Assembly (NCBI RefSeq): GCF_020215705.1
Contig: NZ_JAIWNB010000015.1
Span: forward strand, 207,922 to 271,921
Direction: 5' to 3'
Source of the DNA: Nonomuraea aurantiaca
GTDB taxonomy: Bacteria > Actinomycetota > Actinomycetes > Streptosporangiales > Streptosporangiaceae
DNA length: 64,000 nt
Shown here: positions 43,074-52,898 of the stretch, one piece after another
How positions within the stretch are numbered: the first letter of the stretch is position 1
Layout: each line of letters opens with the position of its first letter
Position numbers and translations under genes: made by a program
The notes under the pieces: generated by a model
Told to the model about the DNA's origin: nothing
The model's input: only the letters and a program-made list of their open reading frames with translations
The model's database searches: none

Positions 43074-43171
43074 GACGTCTCCCTGGGAGGTCTGTATTGG
43101 ACGGCCAGTCTGGCACGGCGGGCAACCACGCACGCGCGGGCCTGTCGGCCGCTCCACGTAGCATAAGAAGT

Positions 43172-44137
43172 ATGGAGCCCCAGACCCCCACTTCCCGCCG
43201 AGTCCTCGTAGCCCGGCCACGCGGCTACTGTGCCGGAGTCGATCGAGCCGTGGTGGCGGTCGAGAAAGCCCTGGAGCAGTACGGCGCGCCCGTCTACGTG
43301 CGTAAGCAGATCGTCCACAACACGCACGTGGTCAAGACACTGGAGGCCAGAGGCGCGATCTTCGTCGAGGAGACCGAAGAAGTGCCCGAGGGAGAGATCG
43401 TGGTGTTCTCGGCCCACGGTGTCTCGCCCGCGGTGCACGACGAGGCCAGGCAACGCGGATTGCGCACGATCGACGCTACCTGCCCACTGGTCACCAAGGT
43501 GCATAACGAGGCAAAGAGGTTCGCCGGTCAGGAATACGACATCCTGCTGATCGGGCACGAGGGGCACGAAGAGGTCGAAGGCACCGCCGGTGAGGCGCCC
43601 GACCACATCCAGCTCGTCGACGGCCTCGACTCCGTCGACCGGATCCAGGTCAAGGACCCGTCCAAGCTGGTCTGGCTGTCGCAGACCACCCTCTCGGTCG
43701 ACGAGACCAACGAGACGGTGGCCAAGCTCAAGGAACGCTTCCCCACGCTGATCGACCCGCCCAGCGACGACATCTGCTACGCGACGCAGAACCGCCAGGT
43801 CGCGGTCAAGGAGATCGCCGCGGAGTCGCAGCTGGTCATCGTGGTCGGGTCGGAAAACTCCTCCAACTCCAAGCGCCTGGTCGAGGTGGCCAAGGACTAC
43901 GGCGCCGCCGCCTCCTACCTGGTCGACAACGCCACCTTCATCCGTGACGAGTGGCTCGACGGCGTGACCACGGTCGGCGTTACCAGTGGCGCCTCAGTGC
44001 CGGAGGAGCTGGTCGCCGAGGTGCTCGCCCGGCTGGCCGAGCACGGGTTCGACGACGTCGCGGAGGTCGAGCCGGTCCACGAGAGCGTCCGCTTCGCACT
44101 GCCGCACGAACTCCGCAAGGACCTCCGAGCCTCCTGA
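43172..44137 (+). CDS. ispH: 4-hydroxy-3-methylbut-2-enyl diphosphate reductase
   Basis: 321 residues from ATG 43172. Three cluster Cys: RGYCAGVDRA, DATCPLVTKVH and DDICYATQNRQ. Also VRKQIVHNTHVV, GHEGHEEVEGTAGEAP and GSENSSNSKRL. It makes IPP and DMAPP in the last step of the MEP pathway using a 4Fe-4S cluster. TAGCAT at 43159-43164 lies seven bases before the ATG, suggesting leaderless transcription. The chosen start gives normal length; an upstream in-frame start at 43097 adds nothing conserved. Confidence 0.97.
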   Translation: MEPQTPTSRRVLVARPRGYCAGVDRAVVAVEKALEQYGAPVYVRKQIVHNTHVVKTLEARGAIFVEETEEVPEGEIVVFSAHGVSPAVHDEARQRGLRTIDATCPLVTKVHNEAKRFAGQEYDILLIGHEGHEEVEGTAGEAPDHIQLVDGLDSVDRIQVKDPSKLVWLSQTTLSVDETNETVAKLKERFPTLIDPPSDDICYATQNRQVAVKEIAAESQLVIVVGSENSSNSKRLVEVAKDYGAAASYLVDNATFIRDEWLDGVTTVGVTSGASVPEELVAEVLARLAEHGFDDVAEVEPVHESVRFALPHELRKDLRAS

Positions 44138-44155
44138 CCTTCCCCGGTCGCGGGG

Positions 44156-44665
44156 TCAGTCCTCGGTGCGCGCCGTGCCGTACACCTTGGGCTCGAAGTA
44201 GCCCTCGGGCTCCGGTACGAACGACTGGCGCGGGCGCGGCGCCTCGGCGCCCGCCCGCAGCTCCTCGCGCAGATCCCGTACGTTGTCGCGCAGCCCGCGC
44301 CGCCAGGCGACGACGAGCACGATCGCCGAGCCCGCGAACAGCCAGGGCGCCCCGCGCGACAACGAGCTGAACAGCCCGAGCGCGAGCGACTGCGCGATCG
44401 ACACGGAGCCGAACGCCCGGCCCAGCTCGACGAAGAACGTCGCGACGAAGAACACCAGCGGCGGCGTCACCACCAGCGACAGCAGCTCGCGCGGGTTGAC
44501 CAGGAGCACGCCGAGCAGGCTAGCCACCACGAACACCGGCCCGACCACGACCGGCAGGTCGATGAGGGCGGCCACGACATAGGCCGCCAGCGTGGCGATC
44601 AAGGCGAGCGCGATGGCACCGCGAGCGGTCAGCCTGACGGCTGATCGCTTGCCTTTCTCACTCAT
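44156..44665 (-). CDS. DUF6542-type membrane protein
   Basis: 169 residues, about four membrane helices (AIALALIATLAAYVVAAL, LPVVVGPVFVVASLLGVLLV, VVTPPLVFFVATFFVEL, GAPWLFAGSAIVLVVAW), then a short cytosolic tail with FVPEPEGYFEPKVYGTAR. The tail and helix pattern match the DUF6542 group, often next to ispH/xse/rmuC genes. ATG 44665 is 14 bases from the rmuC stop, so it is likely the second gene of that operon. Function unknown. Confidence 0.8.
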   Translation of the reverse strand: MSEKGKRSAVRLTARGAIALALIATLAAYVVAALIDLPVVVGPVFVVASLLGVLLVNPRELLSLVVTPPLVFFVATFFVELGRAFGSVSIAQSLALGLFSSLSRGAPWLFAGSAIVLVVAWRRGLRDNVRDLREELRAGAEAPRPRQSFVPEPEGYFEPKVYGTARTED

Positions 44666-44679
44666 TGGCCCCCGCCCCC

Positions 44680-45936
44680 TCACTGCGACCCGTTGGCCAA
44701 CTTACCGTTCGCGTGCGAGATCAGAGACGAGGTTTCCAGCAGTTCGGGGGAGGCCAGCGGCCTGGGCAGGCCCTCCAGCATCTCCGGAGCGTCGAGTTCG
44801 CCGTCGACGACGCCCAGATCGTGCAGCTTGCGCGCGCTGACCAGCACGCGGCTTTCGAGCGATCCCACAGTCTTGTTGTACGCCTCGACGGCCCGGGTCA
44901 GGGACTTGCCCAGGGACTCGACATTCCTTCCCAGCGACGAGAGCCGCTCGTACAGCTCCTTGCCCAGCTCGAACACCGCGCGCGCGTTCTCGCTCAGCGC
45001 GGCCTGCTGCCAGGCGTACTGGGCGGTGCGCAGCATCGTGATCAGCGTGGTCGGGGTGGCGATGTGCACGCGGCGCGTCATCGCGTACTCCAGCAGGGCC
45101 GGATCCCGCTCCAGCGCGGGCGCCAGGAACGCCTCGCCGGGGATGAACAGCACCACGAACTCCGGCGACGGGTTGAACCCCTGCCAGTACGTCTTGGCGG
45201 CCAGCCGGTCGACGTGCTCGCGTACGTGCCTGGCGTGCGCGTCGAGCCGCACGGTGGCCAGTGACTCGTCGGACGCCTCCGCCGCCTCCAGATAGGCGGC
45301 CAGCGACACCTTGGAGTCGATCACGATGTTCTTGCCGCCGGCCAGCCGCACGATCATGTCGGGCCGCATGGCGCCCTCGGTGACCTGCTCGTCGAAGTCG
45401 CAGTAGCGCTGCATCCCGGCGATCTCGGCGACCCTGCGCAGCTGCAGCTCGCCCCACCGGCCACGGGCCTCGGGTCGTTGCAGCGCCCGCACCAGCGCCG
45501 TGGTCTGCGAACGCAGCTCCACGCTGCTCTGCCGGACGAACTCCATCTGCTTGGCCAGCTCGGCCCGGCCGGCGCGCTGGGCCGACTCGGTGTCGCGCAG
45601 CTGGGCCTCCACCCGCGTGAGCGCGTCCTTCAGCGGCTCGACCAGGTGCTCGACCGCCTGCCTGCGCTGGTCGAGGTCGCCACTGGCCTCGGCGCGGCTG
45701 GCGGCCAGCCGCGTCTCGGCCAGCTCCAGGAAGCGGAGGTTGTTGACGTCGAGCGCCCGGGTGGACAGCGCCTGGAAGCGCTCGGCGAGCTGCTCCTCGA
45801 CGTAGACGAGCTTGTCGGCGGCCGATCTGGCCTTGGCATCGGACTCGGCCAGCCGCACCGCCATCCGGGTGCGGGCGATCATGAACCCGATGGCCAACCC
45901 GACGGCGAGGCCGATGAGAAGCGAGACGACATCCAC
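44680..45936 (-). CDS. rmuC: DNA recombination protein RmuC-like
   Basis: 418 residues from GTG 45936; the frame is open to 46023 and the longer start would give 447. One N-terminal helix (VVSLLIGLAVGLAIGFMIAR), then coiled coil (about 50-170) and the RmuC domain: RGRWGELQLRRVAEIAGM, NIVIDSKVSLAAYLEA, FVVLFIPGEAFLAPAL and ATPTTLITMLRTAQYAW. RmuC proteins limit inversion at short repeats and are related to PD-(D/E)XK nucleases; DSK in VIDSKV is the nuclease-like motif. Relevant here because the window contains many short direct repeats. Followed by the DUF6542 gene. Confidence 0.9.
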   Translation of the reverse strand: MDVVSLLIGLAVGLAIGFMIARTRMAVRLAESDAKARSAADKLVYVEEQLAERFQALSTRALDVNNLRFLELAETRLAASRAEASGDLDQRRQAVEHLVEPLKDALTRVEAQLRDTESAQRAGRAELAKQMEFVRQSSVELRSQTTALVRALQRPEARGRWGELQLRRVAEIAGMQRYCDFDEQVTEGAMRPDMIVRLAGGKNIVIDSKVSLAAYLEAAEASDESLATVRLDAHARHVREHVDRLAAKTYWQGFNPSPEFVVLFIPGEAFLAPALERDPALLEYAMTRRVHIATPTTLITMLRTAQYAWQQAALSENARAVFELGKELYERLSSLGRNVESLGKSLTRAVEAYNKTVGSLESRVLVSARKLHDLGVVDGELDAPEMLEGLPRPLASPELLETSSLISHANGKLANGSQ

Positions 45937-46074
45937 TCCGCTATCCACTCCGCCGCTAATCGCTCCACTGCTTGTCCACTCCCACGATGATTGCAGGTCA
46001 TTGATCGCGGATCTCTCCGACACGCTTGGGCATTCCGCTTGTGCGCCTCATCATCGGTCACTCACAGTACTTGT

Positions 46075-46848
46075 ATGATTACCCGATGGCGGCCGACGTT
46101 GTCGTTCGTGACGGTGCTCGCCATGGCGGCGGGCGTGGTCGCGCTGGCGGTGGTGGTCGTCCGCGCCGGCTCCCCGCGCCCCGTCGCCGCCCTGAACCCC
46201 CGGCCGGCGCTGCGGTGGGAGGCCGGCGCGTGCGTGCGCCGATCCGCCGAACGCTACGACCTGACGCCCTGCAACGGCGGTGACTCCGAGGTGGTCGCCG
46301 TGTCCACCGACCCGCCGGGGCCGGGCGCCTGCCCCGATGACGTCGACGACGTCCTGCGCATCGGCGGAGGGCGCGCCGCCTGCGTACGCAACTTCCTCGA
46401 ACCGCACCCCGGCGCGCCGGGCGGTGGTGGGGGAGTGCTCAGGCCGGGCGACTGCGTCGCGCTTGACGGCCGCGAGCGGCCGTGTGCGGGGTCCGGCTGG
46501 TACGGCAGAGCCGTCGCGCTCGTCCGTTCGCCGTCGAGCTGCCCCGCGACCACGCTCGACACGCTCACCTTGGACGGTCCGGCGCCCGGCACGCCGGCCG
46601 GCGACGCGGTGGTCTGCCTGGGCCGCGGCGGCAAGGTGCTCGGGCGGGGGATGTGCGTGGCCGAGCCGGGCCCCGGCGCGGTGACCAGGTCGGCGATCGA
46701 CCGGGTCGCCTGCGCGTCGCCGAGGGCCTGGGCCCGGGTGACCGCCTTCGCCGAGTCCGCCACGAGCTGCCCGGGCAGCTCCGAGCGCTACCTGACGGCC
46801 CGGGGCGCCTATCGGCCCGTGACCTGCCTGAGTCTTGTGAGCAAGTAA
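46075..46848 (+). CDS. Secreted or membrane-anchored Cys-containing protein
   Basis: 257 residues from ATG 46075. A hydrophobic N-terminal segment (LSFVTVLAMAAGVVALAVVVV) acts as signal anchor. The exported part has about 12 Cys in spaced pairs (ACVRR, TPCNGG, GACPDD, AACVRN, GDCVAL, RPCAGS and so on), suggesting repeated disulfide-bonded modules of roughly 60 residues. No family recognised. Later in-frame starts at GTG or ATG inside the helix are possible. It ends 11 bases before ychF on the same strand. Confidence 0.65.
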   Translation: MITRWRPTLSFVTVLAMAAGVVALAVVVVRAGSPRPVAALNPRPALRWEAGACVRRSAERYDLTPCNGGDSEVVAVSTDPPGPGACPDDVDDVLRIGGGRAACVRNFLEPHPGAPGGGGGVLRPGDCVALDGRERPCAGSGWYGRAVALVRSPSSCPATTLDTLTLDGPAPGTPAGDAVVCLGRGGKVLGRGMCVAEPGPGAVTRSAIDRVACASPRAWARVTAFAESATSCPGSSERYLTARGAYRPVTCLSLVSK

Positions 46849-46859
46849 ACTCGGCGAAC

Positions 46860-47936
<1,077 letters not shown>

Positions 47937-48020
47937 TTCCCGGATAAGTGAGACGTCAACCACTTTGGGCCCCTACGCGTCGAATTGTCACAGCGTTTAC
48001 GCTGACTCGGGAGGGCCCTC

Positions 48021-48320
48021 ATGATCCGTCGCATCATCCGGAAACGACGTCCCGCACCTTCACTGGCGGGCATCAGCCTCGAAGAGGAGCTCGCCCTGCT
48101 GCGGGTCGAGCTCATGTACGGTCTGCGCGTCAATCGCGAGGCGTACTTGCGCAGGAAAGTGGACGAGCGCGAAGAGCTCGCCATGCGGGTGCGTGGGCAG
48201 GACGCCGCCACCATGCTCGAAGGCCTGCGTGGTTCGCTGGAGCGGTCGGTGGCGCCCACGGTGGTCGATCTGCGTAGCAGGAGACGGCGCGACTTGGGAC
48301 AGGACCCAGAGCCTGCCTGA
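48021..48320 (+). CDS. Small conserved hypothetical protein
   Basis: 99 residues; ATG 48021 follows GGGAGGGCCCTC, a good ribosome site. Basic N-terminus (MIRRIIRKRRP), then a predicted helical core with LEEELALLRVELMYGLRVN, AYLRRKVDEREELAMRVRG and MLEGLRGSLERSVAP. CAGCG-TTTA-CGCTG in the promoter region is a small inverted repeat. I do not recognise the family. It sits between ychF and the secretion-like operon. Confidence 0.6.
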   Translation: MIRRIIRKRRPAPSLAGISLEEELALLRVELMYGLRVNREAYLRRKVDEREELAMRVRGQDAATMLEGLRGSLERSVAPTVVDLRSRRRRDLGQDPEPA

Positions 48321-48685
48321 GGGCGCGCCACGCACCAGGCCGCAGGCCCCTTCACGGGCATGCGGCCGTTCGCGTGTTATACCAATTCCGCAGGTCAAAG
48401 AGAGTCCATGGCTGCTTTGGACAGGAATCCGTGGCCGCAGGGCTATGCCATTACCGGCCTCTGGCCTGGTCAAATGCCCATTTGGCAGGGGAAGTGACAA
48501 GAGTTGGCACTCCAGCGCGGCATACACAACCTGGTTTGCCCATGGACGGCGATGCCTGCAGCATGGGCGTGGCTTTCCTGGAACAATGGCGGAGACCGGT
48601 AGGGTGACTGCTTCACCGCGGATGATGGGGATCGGCAACGGACGACACCGCGCCAGCCCGGGGGATCGGCGCGAGCGGAGGCGTG
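48321..48685. other. Region upstream of the type IV secretion-like operon
   Basis: 365 bases of lower GC than the surroundings with no convincing gene. Presumably holds the operon promoter; I cannot pick a clear one. GCGGAGG at 48674-48680 is the ribosome site of the first operon gene. No origin-of-transfer-like inverted repeats seen. Confidence 0.5.
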
Positions 48686-49696
48686 ATGGCTCGTAGGTCA
48701 ACCGTCCAGCAGGGTCCTCGGATCCCTAGCGACCCCGAGCTTTCGGCACGCCATGACATGGCCGACTTCGACGTGTCGCCTGCCCGCAGGCCGCGCCGTG
48801 GCGGCTGGTCTGGTGCCGGCGGGAGATGGCTGGTGTGGACCGGCCGAATCGTTCTCTGGGCGCTTATTGTAGTTATCGTGGTCAATGGGGTCCGTGCCCC
48901 ATTTGAGAGGTTTACTCAGAGTGGCGCGGCGGCTCCGAATGAGGCGCCCGTGGCCAATCACGGATTCCCGGTCGACCGCGGCATGGCGTTCGCGGCCCAG
49001 TTCGCCGGCGTCTATCTGAATTTCACGCCCGCCGACGCGCAGAGCAGGGCGGGCAAGCTGGCCGCGTTCCTGGCGGACGGCATGGATCAGCAGATGGGCT
49101 GGGACGGCAACGGCAAGCTGGCCGCCGTCGCGATCCAGCCCTACGACATCGAGGCCACCAGCGCCAGCGACGCGATCGTCACCGTGGCCTTCCAGTCGGG
49201 CTCCCGCCGGATGATGCTGTCGGTCCCGATCTACTACTCGGCCGACGGCGGCGGCAGGTTCGTCGTCTCCGGCCGGCCCGCCATACTGCCCGCGCCCGGC
49301 CGGGCGGATCTGCCCCAGCTCGCCAAGCCCGAGAACGACGACGCCGTCGCCGCCGAGCTCAAGCCGCAGCTGGAGGACTTCTTCAAGAACTACGGCTCAG
49401 GCGACACGACGGGATTGCAGCGTTATGTCGCCGCGGGCAAGAGCATCGCGAGTTTCGGCGGCGCCTTCACCTTCGCCGAGCTCAAGGACATCGTGGTGCC
49501 TGTGGGGGGCGCCACTCGAGAGATCCAGGTGGTCGTGGTGTGGAGCGTGCCGAGCGGCGCGACGCCGTCGGCCGAACCGGACGCCGCCGACGCGGCCGGC
49601 GCCCGCCTGGAGCAGGCATATCGCCTCACCGTCGAGAAGCAGGGCGACAAGTGGTACGTCGACGACATCCGCGGTGCCGGTCGGGCCGTTGGGTAG
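48686..49696 (+). CDS. TcpC/VirB8-like membrane-anchored protein
   Basis: 336 residues from ATG 48686 (GGAGGCGTG upstream). One helix at about 50-68 (LVWTGRIVLWALIVVIVVN), then two tandem NTF2-like domains outside (ARFAAQFAGVYLNFTPA region, and KPQLEDFFKNYGSGDTTGLQRYV region), ending LTVEKQGDKWYVDDI. This is the architecture of TcpC of conjugative plasmids of Gram-positives, a VirB8-like assembly factor. First gene of an operon with TcpE, VirB4 and VirB6-like proteins, which is the main support for the call. Confidence 0.8.
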   Translation: MARRSTVQQGPRIPSDPELSARHDMADFDVSPARRPRRGGWSGAGGRWLVWTGRIVLWALIVVIVVNGVRAPFERFTQSGAAAPNEAPVANHGFPVDRGMAFAAQFAGVYLNFTPADAQSRAGKLAAFLADGMDQQMGWDGNGKLAAVAIQPYDIEATSASDAIVTVAFQSGSRRMMLSVPIYYSADGGGRFVVSGRPAILPAPGRADLPQLAKPENDDAVAAELKPQLEDFFKNYGSGDTTGLQRYVAAGKSIASFGGAFTFAELKDIVVPVGGATREIQVVVVWSVPSGATPSAEPDAADAAGARLEQAYRLTVEKQGDKWYVDDIRGAGRAVG

Positions 49697-49741
49697 ACGC
49701 ACGAACGCCCTGTTGATCGGTACCCCCGGGAGGACAAAGAA

Positions 49742-50023
49742 GTGATCTTGAAAACGATAGTGCTCAACATGATCGAAATGACGCCAACGCCCGCCCCCAC
49801 CGGCATCGACTCCGCGGGGCTCGCCAACTTCCTGCGGGCCTTCTTCGCCCCGCTCTTCCTCGTCGTCGTCTCCGTGGTCGCGCTCTTCTTCCTCTTCACG
49901 CGCGAGATCACGAGGTTCGTGCAGTTCCTCATCCTGGCCATCGCCATCGGCGTGATCTTCTACGTGCCCAACATCATCGAGGTGACGGCGAAGGCGATCG
50001 CGGGAGCACTGGGCATCAAGTAA
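49742..50023 (+). CDS. Small two-helix membrane protein of the secretion operon (TcpD/VirB2/3-like)
   Basis: 93 residues; GTG 49742 follows GGGAGGACAAAG. Two hydrophobic helices (FLRAFFAPLFLVVVSVVALFFLF and FVQFLILAIAIGVIFYVPNII) joined by a short charged loop (TREITR). Size, topology and place between TcpC-like and TcpE-like genes match TcpD-type components of Gram-positive conjugation systems; similarity to VirB2 or VirB3 cannot be judged by eye. Confidence 0.65.
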   Translation: MILKTIVLNMIEMTPTPAPTGIDSAGLANFLRAFFAPLFLVVVSVVALFFLFTREITRFVQFLILAIAIGVIFYVPNIIEVTAKAIAGALGIK

Positions 50024-50079
50024 AGGGTTGAGACCGCTCAAGGGCGGTCATTGTACGAGCGGGTGGAGAGGAGGACCGC

Positions 50080-52851
50080 GTGGACCTGCCCACGTATACC
50101 AATATCTGGCGAATTGAGAAGCGGCTCTACAAGCTGTACGACCTACGGCTGCCGATGCCCCTCCCGATCGTGTGGATCGGCGTGTTCGTCGGCGTCCTGG
50201 CTCCATGGTCCCTGCTCCTCATGCTCCTGCACATCCCTTTCGCCGCACCATGGCATGTGCTTTACCTGGTGCCACCGGGTGTCGTCACCTGGCTGTCCAC
50301 CCGCCCGGTGATCGAGAGCAAGCGTTTGACCGAGCTCCTGCAGTCGCAGCTGCGCTACGTGGGCGAGCCGCGGGCCTGGTGCCGGATGGCGCCGACTTCC
50401 GAGCCCGAGATGGTCACCTTCGCGGGACGCGTCTGGCGGGTCACGCCCAAGCGGGTCAAGGCGCCGCGCAAGGCCCGCCAGCCCCAGCGCAAGCGCCGCG
50501 CCGAGCTGGCGCTCGCCACCGAGACCAGGCGGGCTGTCGGCGCCGAGCCGGTGACCGGGCCGCGCCAGGTCCGCCCTGCGGTCGCGGCCGCCGCCGCGGC
50601 GGCCGCCCAGGCCCCGGTCGCCGAGCCCAGGCCCGCCCGCCCCGGCTGGGGCTCGGTCACGCGCCGCGGCACCGCGCCCGCCCTGGGCACCGAGCCGGCG
50701 GTCCAGCCGCCGGCACTCCAGCCCGAGTCCTCTGTACGCCCGGACAAGACCCTCGCGATGGGCTCACGGCCGGCCACGAAGGGCTCTTCGGCGGACCAGA
50801 CATCGGGTGTGGGGCCCAGAGCGGGCAAGGCCGCTGAGAGCAGTTCACGGCCGACGGAGCCACCGCTGATCGCCGTACAGGGGGACGGGGGCGGCGAAGA
50901 TGTCGCCCGCGGAGCCGGAAGGCCGATCGACAGGAGCGGCGACGACGTCGCCCGGACGGCCGAGAGGCCGATCGACAGGGGCAGTGAAGACGCCCCCCGT
51001 GTGGCCGGGAAGCCGATCGACACGGAGGCGCTGCGGCGGCTGCGCAGGTTGGCGGCGAGCGCCGACACGACGGCGTCCAGCGAGGCGGCCCGTGCTGAGG
51101 CGGCTCCCGCTGACGCGACCCCCTCCGAAGACGTGACCCGCGCGGAGGCGCCGCACACCGAAGCCGCGGCTCGTGAGGCCGTGGCCGGTGGAGTGGCGGA
51201 GGCAGGCGGGTCCTCGCGAGTGGGCCGGAATGAAGAGGGATCACGGCGCGACGACGGCGCCGACCACGAAGAGGTGCGTGCGACCGGTTCCGAGGAAGTG
51301 CGCGCCGCCGACCCCGAAGAGGTGCGCGCGACCGGTTCCGAAGAGGTGCGCGCGACCGGGGCGGATGAGGTGGCGCGGGACCAGCACCGGAAGGGGAAGC
51401 CGCCCAGGCAGAGCCCGCCGCTCGTGTTCCCGGACGTGCAACGGCTCTGGCCGCCGCTCAGCCCCGACAGCAAGCCGGTGCGGTTCATCCGGCCGGTGAC
51501 ACGCGACGACGAGGCCCAGAAGACCGGGACGGCCCCCGTGGGACGCGGCGACCCCGCGACCACCGCGTCCGTACCCGACCCCGCGACCACCGCGTCCGCC
51601 CACGAGTCCGAGACCACCGCGTCCGTCCACGAGATCGGCCCCGCCAAGAGTGAGCGGGCCCGTCAGGAGAACGGCCTGGCGAGGAGCGAGCGAGGCCGTC
51701 AAGGGATCGGCCCCGCGAAGGGCGAGCGAGCCGCGCCGGCAAGCGGCAGCGGGACGTACGCGGACGAGGCAGCGGTCAGCAGGGCGTACGCGGACGAGGC
51801 AGCGGCCAGCGGGCCGTTCGAAGGCGAGCAGAGTGAGCAGGTCCGGCGGGCGCCCGCGGCCAGGCAGATCACCCAGGGGCCCACGCCGGGCGAGCGGGTG
51901 CGGCGGGTCGAGTCAGTGGTCGGCCGCGACTCCGGTGGCTGGCGGCGGATCGCGCAGGTGGTCGTCGGCGGCGGCAGCGTGCGGACCGACGGATCGGAGA
52001 TCGACGAGGCCCGGACGAGGGCGGTGTTCAGCGGCAGCCGCCGGGTCGTGGTGCTCGGCTGCACCGGTGGCGCCGGGCAGAGCACGACGGCGCTGATGCT
52101 GGGACACACCTTCGCCCAATACCGCGACGACCGGGTCGTGGCCATCGACGCCAACACCGGTGGCAACACCCTGACCAGCAGGATCGACCCGGAGACCCCC
52201 GAGACGCTGGCCTCGCTGCTGGCGGGGCTCGAGCGAGTGAGCGGCTACCTGACCATGCGGGGCTACACCACCCGCACCGGGTCGGGGCTCGAGGTGATCG
52301 GCGCCGACACCGACGCGGACGCCGAGCAGCGGCTGGCCGACCGGACGCTGTTCTCCGACCACCGGCTGGGCCAGGCCATGCACCTGCTCGACCGGCACTA
52401 CAAGCTGGCCGTCCTGGACCCGGCCGCCGCGCTCGCGGCTCGCGTGCTCCCGTACGCCGACCAGCTGGTCCTGGTGGTCCCCGCGAGTGAGGAGGCGCCC
52501 GAGGCGGTGGCGATGACGTACGAGTGGCTCGACGGGCACGGCTGCGCGGACCTGCGCAGGCGGGCGGTCATGGTGGTCAACGGCGTGAGCAGGCGTTCGA
52601 TGGCCGATGTCGAGCAGGCGGAGTCGGTGGCCAGCGGCAGGTGCCGGGCCATCGTCAGGGTCCCCTGGGAGGACGACCTGGCGCCGGGCGGCGACGGGGT
52701 GGTCGATCCTGGGCAGTTGCGCGCGGCCGGGCGGCGGGCCTACCTCGCCCTCGCCGGGGTCGTGGTCGCGGGCTTTGCGGCACAGACGGTCCGTCCGAGC
52801 GAAGAGGAGTTGGCGAGTGACCCCCCGGGCACGAGAATCGGTGAGCGATAA
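50080..52851 (+). CDS. TcpE-like membrane domain fused to a MinD/ParA-like ATPase domain
   Basis: 923 residues from GTG 50080 (GAGAGGAGG upstream). Residues 1-110 are TcpE-like: YTNIWRIEKRLYKLYDLRLP and two helices (LPIVWIGVFVGVLAPWSLLL and WHVLYLVPPGVVTWL). Residues about 120-640 are a disordered, charged linker with internal repeats such as SEEVRATG. Residues about 645-905 are a MinD/ParA fold: SGSRRVVVLG, a P-loop-like GCTGGAGQSTT (660-670), AIDANTGG and LAVLDPAAAL. The P-loop lacks both Lys of the deviant Walker A motif: Thr662 and Gln667 occupy those positions. The fused arrangement couples a small secretion component to a position-sensing ATPase fold. Nucleotide hydrolysis is doubtful. 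Confidence 0.8.
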   Translation: MDLPTYTNIWRIEKRLYKLYDLRLPMPLPIVWIGVFVGVLAPWSLLLMLLHIPFAAPWHVLYLVPPGVVTWLSTRPVIESKRLTELLQSQLRYVGEPRAWCRMAPTSEPEMVTFAGRVWRVTPKRVKAPRKARQPQRKRRAELALATETRRAVGAEPVTGPRQVRPAVAAAAAAAAQAPVAEPRPARPGWGSVTRRGTAPALGTEPAVQPPALQPESSVRPDKTLAMGSRPATKGSSADQTSGVGPRAGKAAESSSRPTEPPLIAVQGDGGGEDVARGAGRPIDRSGDDVARTAERPIDRGSEDAPRVAGKPIDTEALRRLRRLAASADTTASSEAARAEAAPADATPSEDVTRAEAPHTEAAAREAVAGGVAEAGGSSRVGRNEEGSRRDDGADHEEVRATGSEEVRAADPEEVRATGSEEVRATGADEVARDQHRKGKPPRQSPPLVFPDVQRLWPPLSPDSKPVRFIRPVTRDDEAQKTGTAPVGRGDPATTASVPDPATTASAHESETTASVHEIGPAKSERARQENGLARSERGRQGIGPAKGERAAPASGSGTYADEAAVSRAYADEAAASGPFEGEQSEQVRRAPAARQITQGPTPGERVRRVESVVGRDSGGWRRIAQVVVGGGSVRTDGSEIDEARTRAVFSGSRRVVVLGCTGGAGQSTTALMLGHTFAQYRDDRVVAIDANTGGNTLTSRIDPETPETLASLLAGLERVSGYLTMRGYTTRTGSGLEVIGADTDADAEQRLADRTLFSDHRLGQAMHLLDRHYKLAVLDPAAALAARVLPYADQLVLVVPASEEAPEAVAMTYEWLDGHGCADLRRRAVMVVNGVSRRSMADVEQAESVASGRCRAIVRVPWEDDLAPGGDGVVDPGQLRAAGRRAYLALAGVVVAGFAAQTVRPSEEELASDPPGTRIGER

Positions 52852-52898
52852 GTGAACATGCGAGCAGGTCTGACTTGTTCATGCGCCGAGGGGGCGGC

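Noticed and set aside
48374..48607. 77-codon frame upstream of the secretion operon
   Set aside because: No ribosome site and no recognisable sequence; the region is more likely regulatory.
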